The translations under genes and the position numbers were made by a program. Below, in pieces: positions 1 through 10,592 of a DNA stretch of 64,000 nucleotides. Within the stretch, counting starts at the first letter, position 1. Each line of letters starts with the position of its first letter. The notes beneath the pieces are model-generated. The model ran no database searches. It was not told where the DNA came from and saw only the letters and a program-made list of their open reading frames with translations. The stretch is from Onthophagus taurus (lineage: Eukaryota > Arthropoda > Insecta > Coleoptera > Scarabaeidae), in contig NC_091973.1 in NCBI RefSeq assembly GCF_036711975.1, positions 14,508,001 through 14,572,000 of the forward strand, given 5' to 3'.

Positions 1-545
1 AAGTAGGGAAATTGAATACCGTCAAATGTTAACACTCCATCTTAAAGGGTTCACACATTTTCTTGGGAGTTACATTGGGTTTTAGAAGCATCGTTCAGCA
101 TTCTTCGAAAATCATCAAATGTTGATTAATTAAACTCCAAATCTTGACTAAATTTTCTTTAAAACTTTTTGAATTTAATTGTGAAATTGAAAAATTTTTT
201 GAAATATAAGCCGAAACATTTGAAAAGTTATTAAAATTTTTAAAATTTTTCAAAAAACATCCTTGAAATATTAACCATCCAAGACATTATGAAGATAAAA
301 CATTAATTAGTTTTATAAAATTGAAAAAACTGTAAAAAAGTTAAAAGAAAAATTATTTATAGGTTATATGACTTTAAATATCGTATAAATAATTCTAATG
401 ATTTGATACATAAAATAAAAGATATAAAAGTGAATAATAATACTAAGTTGGTTTCATTCGACATCAAAAACTTATACACTAATGTACCCATTGACAGAAC
501 TATTGCTATTATTGAAAAATATTTACAAAGAAATAAAAATACGCT
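1..545 (+). repeat. PLE-1 pLTR/RT segment, first copy
   Basis: Near-identical direct copy of 2107-2651. The part 1-360 is also the reverse complement of about 4043-4437. The first 360 bases hold no coding sequence and the rest is the start of the RT palm. It marks the tandem arrangement of partial Penelope copies. Confidence 0.8.
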
Positions 546-1939
546 AATACCAACTTAGTATTATTATTCACTTTTATATCTTTTATTTTATGTATCAAAT
601 CATTAGAATTATTTATACGATATTTAAATTGGGGCTTGAAAATGCGATATAAGAATTGTTGAACTATTTTAGCTACTTTTTCTGAGGGTGTATTTTTGTT
701 ACTTATTATAGGTCTGATAGTTTTATGAGGTTTATCCAGTTTTATTAAACATTTCAGAGTGGGTATCATAGGATTCATTACTGTGGAATTATTATTGTAT
801 ATGTTGAATTTAGTTAAATTCGTATCTTTAATGATTTTCTTTAATTTATTGTTAAATCTAATAGTAGGATTGGTTTTTATTTCAAATATATCATTTTTTT
901 TAAAGAAATTTTCTGTTTTTTGTATATACTCATTTTTGTTTAACATCACAAGACCAGCGTTTTTATCTCCAAAAGTTATAACCAAATCCTCATTCTTTAT
1001 TCTTCGTTGTAGGTCCTTCAAGTTAGCTTGAATAAATTTATAGTATTTATGAACTTTGTTGTTTTTATTTTTATTAATGTTTTTGATAACGTGAAAATTA
1101 TCATTAAAGATATTTTTTATAAATGGATTTTTTCCTAGTTGAGATTCAATATCAATGGCTAACTCTATAGGACTCACAACTGAAGGAATCGCGAACTTAT
1201 GTCCCAAATTAAGCAAATCTGTATCCTTTTTGGTTAAGTTAAAACTGCTCAAATTTGTAAAGCGTGGAGCAAAGGTAAAGCCTTCCAAATTATCCACTTT
1301 AATAGTTTGAAATGGTTTGACAATATCTATTTTCTTAATTTTGAAAAAATCTTTATCTTTTTTATTTGAAAGTTTTTTAACCCCCTGTATCTTATCCCCC
1401 CCGTCATCATCCCGAGCCGACTCATCATTTACATTAATTACCTCTGTGTTATGTTTTCTAAAAAATTCATCACTCAACGACCTACTAATCAGATTTAAAC
1501 TTACTTGTTTATTACTATTGCATTTATCTTTAATCAATCTATCAAGCTTTTTACGTTTTGTTTCCTTACTTTTAACGGTCTTAAAGAATACTTCTTCCCG
1601 TATCTTCTCCAGAACTTCTTCATGTTCGACGTAATGTAGTTTTTCACCCAGAATTCGGTGTATGAATTTCAGAATCGAATCTTGTATAGTTTGTTCTTCA
1701 TAATGTCTCCTCAACTCCTTTCTCATTAGACGTTTCTCGAGGCTGAAGCGTTGATTCCTAAATATTTTCGGAACTTTTACTTTGAAGGCGTTGGGTGTAA
1801 CTTGTATTTCTATGGATTTATGTAGAAATTCAATGTGATCTTTTGTGTTCTCCCTTTTCAATGAAATGCTCCTCAAATTTTGGAGTATAGTGGATAACTC
1901 CACATTCTTTAATTTAGCAATAGTCTCCTCCAGGTTCAT
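546..1939 (-). pseudogene. PLE-1 protein, N-terminal half
   Basis: Open frame of about 460 residues beginning MNLEETIAKL just inside the pLTR. It contains the conserved N-terminal Penelope block with GDKNAG followed by PTLKCLIKLDKPHKT, the segment that precedes the RT palm in this family, and it aligns by eye with the same region of PLE-2. It stops at an inversion junction near 545, where the plus-strand copy of the next RT segment begins, so the palm and endonuclease are absent from this strand. It is rich in Lys and Asn, as is typical of AT-rich Penelope copies. Confidence 0.75.
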
Positions 1940-2015
1940 CGTCTTATGATATATATAGAAGAAAAACAACTTGTGTTTGTATTGAACGATGACAATTTAT
2001 TTATTTATAAAATCG

Positions 2016-2061
2016 GTGCTACAGACTGTTTCGGCTACTTCGTGTAACCGTCTTCAGGCAC
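2016..2061 (-). ncRNA. hammerhead ribozyme motif in PLE-1 pLTR
   Basis: On the minus strand: stem I GTGC/GCAC, core CTGAAGA, a stem II hairpin, then GAAAC, a short stem III and GTA before the second stem I strand. This matches the minimal hammerhead layout (CUGANGA, stem II, GAAA, NUH). Hammerhead motifs are established in Penelope-like terminal repeats. One extra base sits between the core and stem II, as in the other copies here. Confidence 0.7.
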
Positions 2062-2466
2062 GACTAAAATTTAAGGAAATAACATTACTAATACTGACTT
2101 AAACAAGTAGGGAAATTGAATACCGTCAAATGTTAACACTCCATCTTAAAGGGTTCACACATTTTCTTGGGAGTTACATTGGGTTTTAGAAGCATCGTTC
2201 AGCATTCTTCGAAAATCATCAAATGTTGATTAATTAAACTCCAAATCTTGACTAAATTTTCTTTAAAACTTTTTGAATTTAATTGTGAAATTGAAAAATT
2301 TTTTGAAATATAAGCCGAAACATTTGAAAAGTTATTAAAATTTTTAAAATTTTTCAAAAAACATCCTTGAAATATTAACCATCCAAGACATTATGAAGAT
2401 AAAACATTAATTAGTTTTATAAAATTGAAAAAACTGTAAAAAAGTTAAAAGAAAAATTATTTATAG

Positions 2467-3826
2467 GTTATATGACTTTAAATATCGTATAAATAATTCT
2501 AATGATTTGATACATAAAATAAAAGATATAAAAGTGAATAATAATACTAAGTTGGTTTCATTCGACATCAAAAACTTATACACTAATGTACCCATAGACA
2601 GAACTATTGCTATTATTGAAAAATATTTACAAAGAAATAAAAATGCGCTAAATTTAAATGCAATAGAAATTTGTAATTTTTTAAAGATTTTAGAACACGT
2701 TTGTAGACAGAACTTCTTTCTGTTTAACGATAAATTTTATTGCATGAATGATGGTCTCCCTATGAGCTCTCCCATATCAGGTATCCTGGCAGATATATAT
2801 GTTAACTGGTTTGAACAAAAGCTCTTTTCAAAGAAATATAAATTGTTTACAGATGATATTAAATACTATGGACGTTATGTCGATGATATAATAATAATTT
2901 ACAACGGTAACAATGCTAAACTTTCAGCATTGAATAACATTTTTAACAACATTTCGAATTTACAATTCACTAATGAAATAGAAATTAATAATAAAATAAA
3001 TTTTCTGGATCTGGTAATTCATAAAAATTTAAATAACCATTCATTGTTTTTTGATATATACTGAAAGGAGACCTATACGGACACCATCATCCCCAAGTTT
3101 TCATATCATTGCCATCAGCATAAGGAGGCCGCCTTCAGATATATGTTCAATAGACTCAGTACCATACCTTTAGATAATGAACTTTATATTACTGAATTAA
3201 AGAAAATAATCAAAATAGGTTTAAATAATTGCTATAAAATATCAGATTTACAAAATATTTTCAACAAAGTACATAGGAACACATTAAACAACATCATTTA
3301 TCCCAGACACAATGAAAAACAGAAATATATTGCTTTACCATTTCACCCAGATTTACAGTTACATTTCAAAGATAATATTCAGAAATATAAAATTACACCC
3401 GCGTTTAAATCCAACAACAAAATAGGTCAGGAATTAATTAACAATAAACATAAATTCGAAAAACTAGAAAAAAGCGGTATTTACAAGGTGTCATGTAATG
3501 ATTGCAATAAGTTTTACATTGGTCAAACCGGTAGGAATCTAAAAACCAGATATAAGGAACATATAGGAAAGAGCAGCTCCGCTTTCAATAAACATTTAAA
3601 GGAGAATGGCCACGGTTCTGTCTTGGGTAACATCGACCTATTAAAACCTCTTCTTAAATCCAAGAAGATGGATTTGTTTGAAGAATTTTATATCCGTAAT
3701 AGTGAAAAAGAATTGTTAATTAACGATAACATAGAATTTAGCGATCACAGATACTTCTTGAAATTTATTGAAAACTCCCGCCCGCAAACCGACCCGATTC
3801 GTCATGCGCAATCCGAAACCTTGTAA
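2467..3826 (+). pseudogene. PLE-1 reverse transcriptase core and GIY-YIG endonuclease
   Basis: Plus-strand continuation of the Penelope protein. RT motifs are SFDIKNLYTNVPI (motif A), GLPMSSPISGILADIY (motif B) and YGRYVDDIIIIY (catalytic YVDD, motif C). A GIY-YIG endonuclease follows: GIYKVSCNDCNKFYIGQTGRNLKTRYKEH in outline, with the CxxC knuckle typical of Penelope elements (about 3475-3570). The reading frame is interrupted between the two domains and the N-terminal domain lies elsewhere, so this is a non-functional copy. RT-GIY-YIG order identifies the Penelope group; LINEs use other endonucleases. Confidence 0.85.
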
Positions 3827-4465
3827 GTGCAGTCTGCACCGAACTCTCATAGGGGAAGCGACTCAAATTTTATAGTTATTTTTAGAATAAATTTTAAGGT
3901 AGGCATATTCAGATTTTTTGTCAGTTTAATTGATTTTTGTATTTTTCAACAGTTTGAAGGCAGTTTACATTACATGCCACTATAAAATCTTAAGAAAATA
4001 GTTTTTTGCACTGAACGAACACGATGTAAGTGACGCCATTTTTTGCAAAGTCATATAACCTATAAATAATTTTTCTTTTAACGTTTTTACAGTTTTTTCA
4101 ATTTTATAAAACTAATTAATGTTTTATCTTCATAATGTCTTGGATGGTTAATATTTCAAGGATGATTTTTTGAAAAATTTTAAAAATTTTAATAACTTTT
4201 CAAATGTTTCGGCTTATATTTCAAAAAATTTTTCAATTTCACAATTAAATTCAAAAAGTTTTAAAGAAAATTTAGTCAAGATTTGGAGTTTAATTAATCA
4301 ACATTTGATGATTTTCGAAGAATGCTGAACGATGCTTCTAAAACCCAATGTAACTCCCAAGAAAATGTGTGAACCCTTTAAGATGGAGTGTTAACATTTG
4401 ACGGTATTCAATTTCCCTACTTGTTTAAGTCAGTATTAGTAATGTTATTTCCTTAAATTTTAGTC

Positions 4466-4511
4466 GTGCCTGAGGACGGTTACACGAAGTAGCCGAAACA
4501 GTCTGTAGCAC
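4466..4511 (+). ncRNA. hammerhead ribozyme motif in PLE-1 pLTR
   Basis: Plus-strand counterpart of the motif at 2016-2061. Stem I is GTGC (4466-4469) with GCAC (4508-4511), and the core is CTGAGGA (4470-4476). Stem II is GGTTAC/GTAGCC with one G-U pair, followed by GAAAC and a GTA cleavage triplet. The variable seventh core base is G here and A in the minus copy, which the consensus allows. Confidence 0.7.
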
Positions 4512-4611
4512 CGATTTTATAAATAAATAAATTGTCATCGTTCAATACAAACACAAGTTGTTTTTCTTCTATATATATCATAAGACGATGAATCTGGAGG
4601 AGACTATTGCT

Positions 4612-5011
4612 AAATTAGATTGATGGATTTCGTAAATTTCTTTATGACAATTTTGAAAATTTGGGTAGATAGCTAGTAATTTTGTTTCACAAAAAGTTAA
4701 GTTGGTAGCTTTATATTTCATTTTACTGTATTCAAATAATATTGTTTAAATAGTTTTTCTAGTCATCGGGTATTTCTTTTTTATTTAGTGTTATTGCTCC
4801 ATTATTAATTTCATAGTTTATTATATAATATTATAATTTATTACATTTTTCATTGCGGCGACGGCGACGTCCCCGCTGGCAAATCCGCGGCCGACACCGC
4901 TACTAAGTGACGATGCCCGAATGCTTAGATTCTGGGTCATCCACCATCATCCCATTTCCAAGGGGTTGGTACATGAAATAAGATTTTGCAGAAAAAGTTA
5001 ATCTGTAACAC
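4612..5011 (-). repeat. possible LTR of the old Ty3-like element (Ty3-A)
   Basis: No coding sequence. Read on the minus strand, a purine tract (AAAAAAAGGG) is followed by TGTGTTACAG at 5012, the arrangement of a polypurine tract and LTR start. The stretch contains a short GC-rich block (about 4855-4905) in otherwise AT-rich DNA. No second LTR copy was found in the window, so the call is tentative and the left end, next to PLE-1, is unclear. Confidence 0.35.
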
Positions 5012-5468
5012 ACCCTTTTTTTATTTTAACCTAATTATAATTAAATAGAAGGCGCCAAATTAGGTTAAGCATTAGTATGCTTAACCTAATTTGTCTTAGT
5101 TGTTTAAAGCTAACCCTATCCATTTACTTGCTAGATCTAATTTTAACTATTTGTTACGTAGAGTAATCTTAACTACTTGCTGCATAAAGTAAGCCCAAAT
5201 ATTTGCTGCTTAAAGTAACCTTAATCATCTGCGTACGCTTTTACATGTTCGGCCTTTAATCTCTATTTGTGGTGACACCTGAGAAGTTCCTTTTACAGGA
5301 GTAGGCTCATTTGATGGAATTTCAGCCACTTCACAGTCGGTACTTTTTACCTTTTTTAGTAATTGAAATTTTTTATAATTGCGTAAATACACCAAATAAT
5401 AAAAATTATAAAAGAGTTCTCTAACGAATTCATAAACTATTACAAAAACATCACATGACTCGTTTACC
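5012..5468 (-). mobile_element. Ty3-A fossil, 3' segment
   Basis: Minus-strand remnant that continues, beyond PLE-2 and the foldback element, into 9409-9464 and 30967-32446. This piece holds a short open stretch (5228-5468) that resembles a hydrophobic segment followed by a charged tail, as at the end of an envelope-like protein, and then about 200 bases of non-coding AT-rich DNA up to the putative LTR. Old, broken and fragmentary. The env reading is inference. Confidence 0.4.
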
Positions 5469-5570
5469 ACGTACTGCCATTTTTTGGCAATGATCGATTC
5501 CAAATTCATCGTGAGTTGTAATAAAATTATACTCGAAGAGAAACGATGAAAGAAATTTATTTTTATATAA

Positions 5571-5611
5571 GTGCTACATGTTTCGAGACTTAAAGTCTCT
5601 TCCTCAGGCAC
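5571..5611 (-). ncRNA. hammerhead ribozyme motif, PLE-2 pLTR
   Basis: Minus-strand copy of the motif described at 9305-9345: stem I GTGC/GCAC, core CTGAGGA, a five-pair stem II GAGAC/GTCTC, GAAAC, a two-pair stem III and a GTA cleavage triplet. All conserved hammerhead core bases are present. Confidence 0.75.
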
Positions 5612-6118
5612 AACTAGAAACAAAAAACAAGGTAATGACTAAGTTACAACATTATATCTATTATTTACCGTCAAGTTTTTAGGAAACAAAATCAGAAAAG
5701 GGAAAAATATTCATCGTCGAATGAATTCGATTACTTCAAAAATATATAAGTTTGGACAGATCAACGGTTAGATTTAAAATGTAAAGCCTTAAGGGATGTT
5801 AATAACAATTATTGTACGTGTCGAAAATTATTCCAAAAATTAAAAAATCTAAAAAAACCTAAAAAAAAACACATGGTGCATTTCTGCAAGGTCACGTTGA
5901 AGAAGTCAAAATGGCTACTTACTTGTTTCATCGCTAAAATTCTTTTGTATTTCTAGGATATCAAAAAGTTTTGAAAAGTTATACTGTAAGAGAAAAGGTT
6001 AAACTTTAAAAATGATTCCTTTGAAATTGTTTCTAACTATAAACTTACAGAATGAGATTTTATTCTGGGGCAAAGTGCGGGTCCAACCACGACGTAAGAA
6101 AAATTGTGGTGGACTGAA

Positions 6119-8614
6119 TTATGGGTAGTTAGTCGTTATTTGTGAGGGAAATTTAAAATTAGTAGGGGGGGGAAATTTATTTAAAAACTTTAATTTTTTA
6201 AAAAACCTATCTTTTATAAATTTTGATGTTATGGAAAAAAAATATATAGAGAAAAAGTTGGGGAAGAGGGGAAATCGAAATACAAAAAAACTTCCATCAG
6301 GGTGAAAAAACCTCATAAATTTCAAAAAATTTCTGAAGTTGTTTAGTTCAGTAATATCATTGATTAGTCTGTTATTGTTATTATTAACATTAATATGTAA
6401 CTCTTCGTAGAGATCCATTTCTCTTGACTTCTTCAAGTGTAACAAAAGTTTCATGTTTTCAAATTCTATTTTATGATTACAACTATTAATATGTTTATAA
6501 ACAGCTGATGAGGGTTTAGTTAAATGTTCTTTAAAACGTTTAGAAATGTTACGACCGGTCTGTCCGATGTATACTTTATCACATTCTGGGCATTTAATTT
6601 CATATATACCACTCAACTCGTTACTGTTAAATTGATGTTTATTGTTGAAAATGTGTTTGTGAATCTTATTGTTGGAGACAAAGGCGGGGGCAAGGCCAAA
6701 TTTTTCTAAATTTTGTTTTAAGGGGTTAATAATTGTGGGGTGGTATGGTAATCCTATAAATTTTCTCTTGACTTTAATTTGTGGGTATATCAATTTATTA
6801 ACCTGGGAATTGTGAACTTTAAAGTAAATGCTCTGCATATCCTCTAGGGAATATCCGTTATTGAATCCCATTTTTAAAATCTTTTTTATTTCTTCTGTGA
6901 GATTATGGAGATTTAAGGGGATGTTATATATTCTATTGAAAAAGAATCTAAAACATGCCATTTTATGTTGTTCACAAGTAAATGACTTTTTTGGGATTAT
7001 GGTATCGGTGGCGGTTGGCTTTCTAAATATATTAAATTCAATAGACCGTTTATTCATGTCTCTAGTAATTTCCAGGTCTAGGAAGTTAATGCTTTGGGAC
7101 TGTTCCATTTCCAAAGTAAATTCTAAATTACTGATATTGTTAAAGAGGTTGAAAAGACCTTTAAGTTTGGCAGGACATCCTTCATAGACAACAAGAATGT
7201 CATCCACATATCTAGCGTAGAATGCTATATCTTTATTAAAAAGGTGATTTTTATTTGAGAAAAGTTCGGTTTCGAAATGATCAACAAAAATGTCAGCTAG
7301 TATTCCAGATATGGGGGATCCCATGGGTATACCATCTTTCATTCTGTAAAATTTGTTTTCAAAGGTGAAGAAATTTTGATTGCATACTATTTCTAAGAGA
7401 CCAATAAAGCTATTAATTTCTAATATATTTAATTTATTGTGGTCCTGAAAGTTGATTAAATGTTTTTTAATAAAATCAAGAGTTTGGTTGATGGGAATAT
7501 TGGTATATAAATTCTTTATGTCAAATGAAACGAGTTTGCTGTTTTTATTTAGTTTAAAGTTTTTTAGTTTATTGATCAAATCTGTAGAATTCTTAATAGT
7601 ATGAGTAAATTTGTTGTGGAAATGTTTGTATAGAAAATTTTGAATTAGTTTAGAGACTCTATTTGTTGGGGTATTTTGGTTGCTAATTATTGGTCTAATA
7701 GTTTTTTCGGGTTTGTGTAATTTTATAAGACATTTTAAAGTAGGTATGAGAGGATTCATTTCATTAGAATTAAATGAGTTAATATTAAATTTAGCTAGGT
7801 ATGTTGAATTTTCTCTTAAATATTTCCTGATTATATTACTGAATGTGATGGTGGGATTGTTTTTGATTTCGACAATATTGTTGTCCATAAAGAAGTCCGA
7901 AGCCTTTTTATTATAAGTGATTCTGTCTAAAATGACCGTGCCCGCACCCTTATCTCCTAGTGTGACTATTAAATTGTTATCTCTAATTTTTTCTTTGAAA
8001 AGTTTTAGATGTTTAATAAGAGTTGTGTGGTTTACATTATTAGACTTAGGAACTTTATCGATATCTTCTATAAGTTTTTTGTTTTCTGTAAAAATTTGTT
8101 TAATATTAGGATTAAAGTTAAGTTGTGCTTCCATCTTTATTGCAAAATCTACTGGTTTAATTTTATTAGGGAGGGCAAATTTGTGTCCAAGTTTGAGGAT
8201 GTCAATATCTTTCTCTTCGAAAGAGAAATCACTAAGGATGGTGTAACGTGGTGCAAATTTTATATCTTCGAGGTTAGTTATATCTATAACAATGTTAGGC
8301 TTTGAAACATCAAATTTTTTAACAATAAAGGATTTATTTGTGTTTGATGGAGAGGTATTTTTTATTATTGGAGAGGTATTTTTTCTATTGTGTTTGTTTT
8401 TATTATGGTGGTTATTAATATTTAATGGTGTGTTATTTTTTAACTGTCTACTATTATTGATTTTTTCTTTTACTAACCTATTGAGTTTATCTGTCTTCCT
8501 TTTCTTATTTTCCATGGTTTTGAAGAAGATTTCTTCTTCGATTTTCTTGTGTAGATCTTCAGAAGAAAGAAACAACTTCAGAAATTTTTTGAAATTTATA
8601 TGAGGTTTTTTCAC
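6119..8614 (-). CDS. Penelope-like RT/GIY-YIG protein, 5'-truncated
   Basis: 831-residue open frame. RT motif A SFDIKNLYTNIPI lies near residue 363, motif B GIPMGSPISGILADIF near 430, the YVDD box (YARYVDDILVVY) near 466 and the GIY-YIG domain (GIYEIKCPECDKVYIGQTGR) near 668. The enzyme copies RNA into DNA at a nick made by the endonuclease. The first dozen and last 70 residues are translated from the inverted pLTRs and are probably not native; the authentic N-terminal portion seen in PLE-1 is missing. All catalytic RT residues visible to me are present, so this is the best-preserved Penelope frame in the window. Confidence 0.85.
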   Translation of the reverse strand: MKKPHINFKKFLKLFLSSEDLHKKIEEEIFFKTMENKKRKTDKLNRLVKEKINNSRQLKNNTPLNINNHHNKNKHNRKNTSPIIKNTSPSNTNKSFIVKKFDVSKPNIVIDITNLEDIKFAPRYTILSDFSFEEKDIDILKLGHKFALPNKIKPVDFAIKMEAQLNFNPNIKQIFTENKKLIEDIDKVPKSNNVNHTTLIKHLKLFKEKIRDNNLIVTLGDKGAGTVILDRITYNKKASDFFMDNNIVEIKNNPTITFSNIIRKYLRENSTYLAKFNINSFNSNEMNPLIPTLKCLIKLHKPEKTIRPIISNQNTPTNRVSKLIQNFLYKHFHNKFTHTIKNSTDLINKLKNFKLNKNSKLVSFDIKNLYTNIPINQTLDFIKKHLINFQDHNKLNILEINSFIGLLEIVCNQNFFTFENKFYRMKDGIPMGSPISGILADIFVDHFETELFSNKNHLFNKDIAFYARYVDDILVVYEGCPAKLKGLFNLFNNISNLEFTLEMEQSQSINFLDLEITRDMNKRSIEFNIFRKPTATDTIIPKKSFTCEQHKMACFRFFFNRIYNIPLNLHNLTEEIKKILKMGFNNGYSLEDMQSIYFKVHNSQVNKLIYPQIKVKRKFIGLPYHPTIINPLKQNLEKFGLAPAFVSNNKIHKHIFNNKHQFNSNELSGIYEIKCPECDKVYIGQTGRNISKRFKEHLTKPSSAVYKHINSCNHKIEFENMKLLLHLKKSREMDLYEELHINVNNNNNRLINDITELNNFRNFLKFMRFFHPDGSFFVFRFPLFPNFFSIYFFSITSKFIKDRFFKKLKFLNKFPPPTNFKFPSQITTNYP

Positions 8615-9304
8615 CCTGATGGAAGTTTTTTTGTATTTCGATTTCCCCTCTTCCCCAACTTTTTCTCTATATATTTTTTTTCCATAACATCAAAATTTAT
8701 AAAAGATAGGTTTTTTAAAAAATTAAAGTTTTTAAATAAATTTCCCCCCCCTACTAATTTTAAATTTCCCTCACAAATAACGACTAACTACCCATAATTC
8801 AGTCCACCACAATTTTTCTTACGTCGTGGTTGGACCCGCACTTTGCCCCAGAATAAAATCTCATTCTGTAAGTTTATAGTTAGAAACAATTTCAAAGGAA
8901 TCATTTTTAAAGTTTAACCTTTTCTCTTACAGTATAACTTTTCAAAACTTTTTGATATCCTAGAAATACAAAAGAATTTTAGCGATGAAACAAGTAAGTA
9001 GCCATTTTGACTTCTTCAACGTGACCTTGCAGAAATGCACCATGTGTTTTTTTTTAGGTTTTTTTAGATTTTTTAATTTTTGGAATAATTTTCGACACGT
9101 ACAATAATTGTTATTAACATCCCTTAAGGCTTTACATTTTAAATCTAACCGTTGATCTGTCCAAACTTATATATTTTTGAAGTAATCGAATTCATTCGAC
9201 GATGAATATTTTTCCCTTTTCTGATTTTGTTTCCTAAAAACTTGACGGTAAATAATAGATATAATGTTGTAACTTAGTCATTACCTTGTTTTTTGTTTCT
9301 AGTT

Positions 9305-9345
9305 GTGCCTGAGGAAGAGACTTTAAGTCTCGAAACATGTAGCAC
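9305..9345 (+). ncRNA. hammerhead ribozyme motif, PLE-2 pLTR
   Basis: Stem I is GTGC (9305-9308) with GCAC (9342-9345). The core CTGAGGA starts at 9309, stem II GAGAC/GTCTC has five perfect pairs, and GAAAC follows with the pair AC/GU as stem III and GTA as the cleavage triplet. This is the cleanest of the hammerhead motifs here. The very short stem III is typical of Penelope hammerheads, which are thought to act as dimers. Confidence 0.75.
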
Positions 9346-9408
9346 TTATATAAAAATAAATTTCTTTCATCGTTTCTCTTCGAGTATAATTTTATTACGT
9401 ACTGCCAT

Positions 9409-9464
9409 GCCTCTACGGTAAGAGTTGCCGCCAGATATATCAAAGTCGGATTTCTGAGAATTAT
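9409..9464 (-). mobile_element. Ty3-A fossil, sliver between PLE-2 and the foldback element
   Basis: Short minus-strand remnant left between two insertions. It follows the right copy of the PLE-2 target duplication and ends at the left copy of the foldback target duplication (AAGAAATAC, 9465-9473). It shows that both younger elements entered the same older sequence. Confidence 0.5.
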
Positions 9465-9473
9465 AAGAAATAC

Positions 9474-9814
9474 ACTGGTGTGAAGTTATCCATAAATCCC
9501 AGCAATAAACTTAAAACATTAATAATTCCGTAACCAATACGATTTGGGTAACCAAATTTCACACACAGGTCACTCTTACCCTCAAGAACAGCTAACCACC
9601 CCCATTTGGTAAAAAAAAAATTTTTCAACCCTCACCCCCGAAAAAGGGATGTTTTCGCCCTGATGGGCACCTTCGAATTAAACGAAATTCTACCACATAA
9701 TAGAACACACTTCTAAGTATTTTTATCAATTTTCAAAACACCTGAATTTGACCCCGTTGGGCACCTCCAAAATTGACGAAATTTTAGGATGATTTAGAGG
9801 ATGCCTTTAGCGAT
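9474..9814 (+). repeat. foldback left arm, outer part
   Basis: The outer 131 bp match the right end. After that comes a diverged and then a standard fragment of the 172-bp monomer, up to AGCGAT (9809-9814), the Polinton target duplication. The arm resumes at 27315. Confidence 0.85.
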
Positions 9815-10470
9815 AGTAGTATAGATTCGCCGATTCAAGAACCTCCTCCTCGAACCTGCGTTCTAGGAGGAGGTTCTTGAATCGGCAAATTTTTTGGGGG
9901 TCAGAGGAGGTTCGATGAGGAGAGGAGGTTCTTGAATCGGCGATTCTTTTGAGGGTCGGAGGAGATTCGATGAAGAGAGGAGGAGGTCAATTAACTTGAG
10001 AAGGTCATGTTATTTTGACGAAATTATTAAAAATTTATCTTTATTAAAAATGTATCTTTATTTAGATTATGTTATTAAAAATTTATCTTTATATGTAACC
10101 TGTTTACCTAGATGAAAACAATTACTATGTTTATCCTTCGACGCTTCTCAATGAACTGGTAATGTTTTCGATATATCTCTTAACTTATTGTACACAAAGG
10201 TATACGGTTTTGGGACATGTAGGTATACAAATAAGTGAGTCATGATCTACCTGCGGGATATTTTTTAAAATTTATTGTGTAAAGGTATACGGAGCTTTAA
10301 AATATGCGAGGAGGTTCTTGAATCGGCAAATTTTTTGGGGGGATACGTTCGAGGAGGAGGTCAATTAACTTAATACTAGTAAGTGAGTCATGATCTACCT
10401 GCGAGATATTTTTTTAATTTATTATGCAGAGGTATACGGAGTTATAAATATACATGTATACAAACGCACT
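9815..10470 (+). repeat. Polinton left terminal inverted repeat
   Basis: Pairs with about 26650-27314. It carries several dispersed copies of the submotif AGGAGGTTCTTGAATCGGC (about 9834-9960 and again near 10311), and beyond these an AT-rich part with repeated ATTAAAAATTTATC. The outer part matches the other end almost base for base, and the inner part is less alike. Confidence 0.85.
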
Positions 10471-10517
10471 CGATGCATCCTCCTCCCCCCCAATAAGTTT
10501 CAGGAGCGGTGAGGGTT

Positions 10518-10525
10518 TATAAACG
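10518..10525 (+). promoter_or_regulatory. possible TATA box for the Polinton polymerase transcript
   Basis: TATAAACG lies about 75 bp ahead of the zinc-finger start codon, just inside the left terminal repeat. No convincing initiator is visible at +1, so this rests on the TATA match and position alone. Confidence 0.35.
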
Positions 10526-10592
10526 CCTGCGAAATGTGGTATTGACGTAGTTCTTTCATAACAAGTAGAAGTGTACAACATTAAATTGTAAA

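Larger units (their letters stand above)
1..4611. mobile_element. PLE-1: composite Penelope-like element
   Basis: A Penelope-like retroelement present as tandem and inverted pieces. The N-terminal half of the protein lies on the minus strand (546-1939), and the reverse transcriptase core plus GIY-YIG endonuclease lie on the plus strand (2467-3826). The terminal repeat occurs three times: 1-360, 2107-2470 in the same sense, and 4043-4437 inverted. Such partial head-to-head copies are usual for this group, whose members insert with tandem or inverted pseudo-LTRs (pLTRs). Both flanking pLTRs carry a hammerhead-like motif. The coding region is interrupted, so this copy looks inactive. No clear target duplication was found, because the left end is outside or at the window edge. 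Confidence 0.85.
5481..9396 (-). mobile_element. PLE-2: Penelope-like element with inverted pLTRs
   Basis: The element is bounded by the 12-bp duplication ACGTACTGCCAT (5469-5480 and 9397-9408). About 820 bp at each end (5481-6345 and 8575-9396) are inverted copies of one another, and each contains a hammerhead-like motif. Between them lies one long minus-strand RT/GIY-YIG frame. It inserted into the old Ty3-A element, whose pieces flank it on both sides. The N-terminus of the protein is truncated by the inverted repeat, so the copy is probably not autonomous although its RT and endonuclease are open. Confidence 0.85.

Noticed and set aside
5225-5623. 132-residue minus-strand frame as a host gene
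   Set aside because: Its first 40 or so residues come from the PLE-2 terminal repeat and the rest from the old Ty3-A sequence. It straddles an insertion junction.
6524-8603. Several plus-strand frames across 6.5-8.6 kb
   Set aside because: They are antisense to the Penelope RT/GIY-YIG frame and show no domain of their own.
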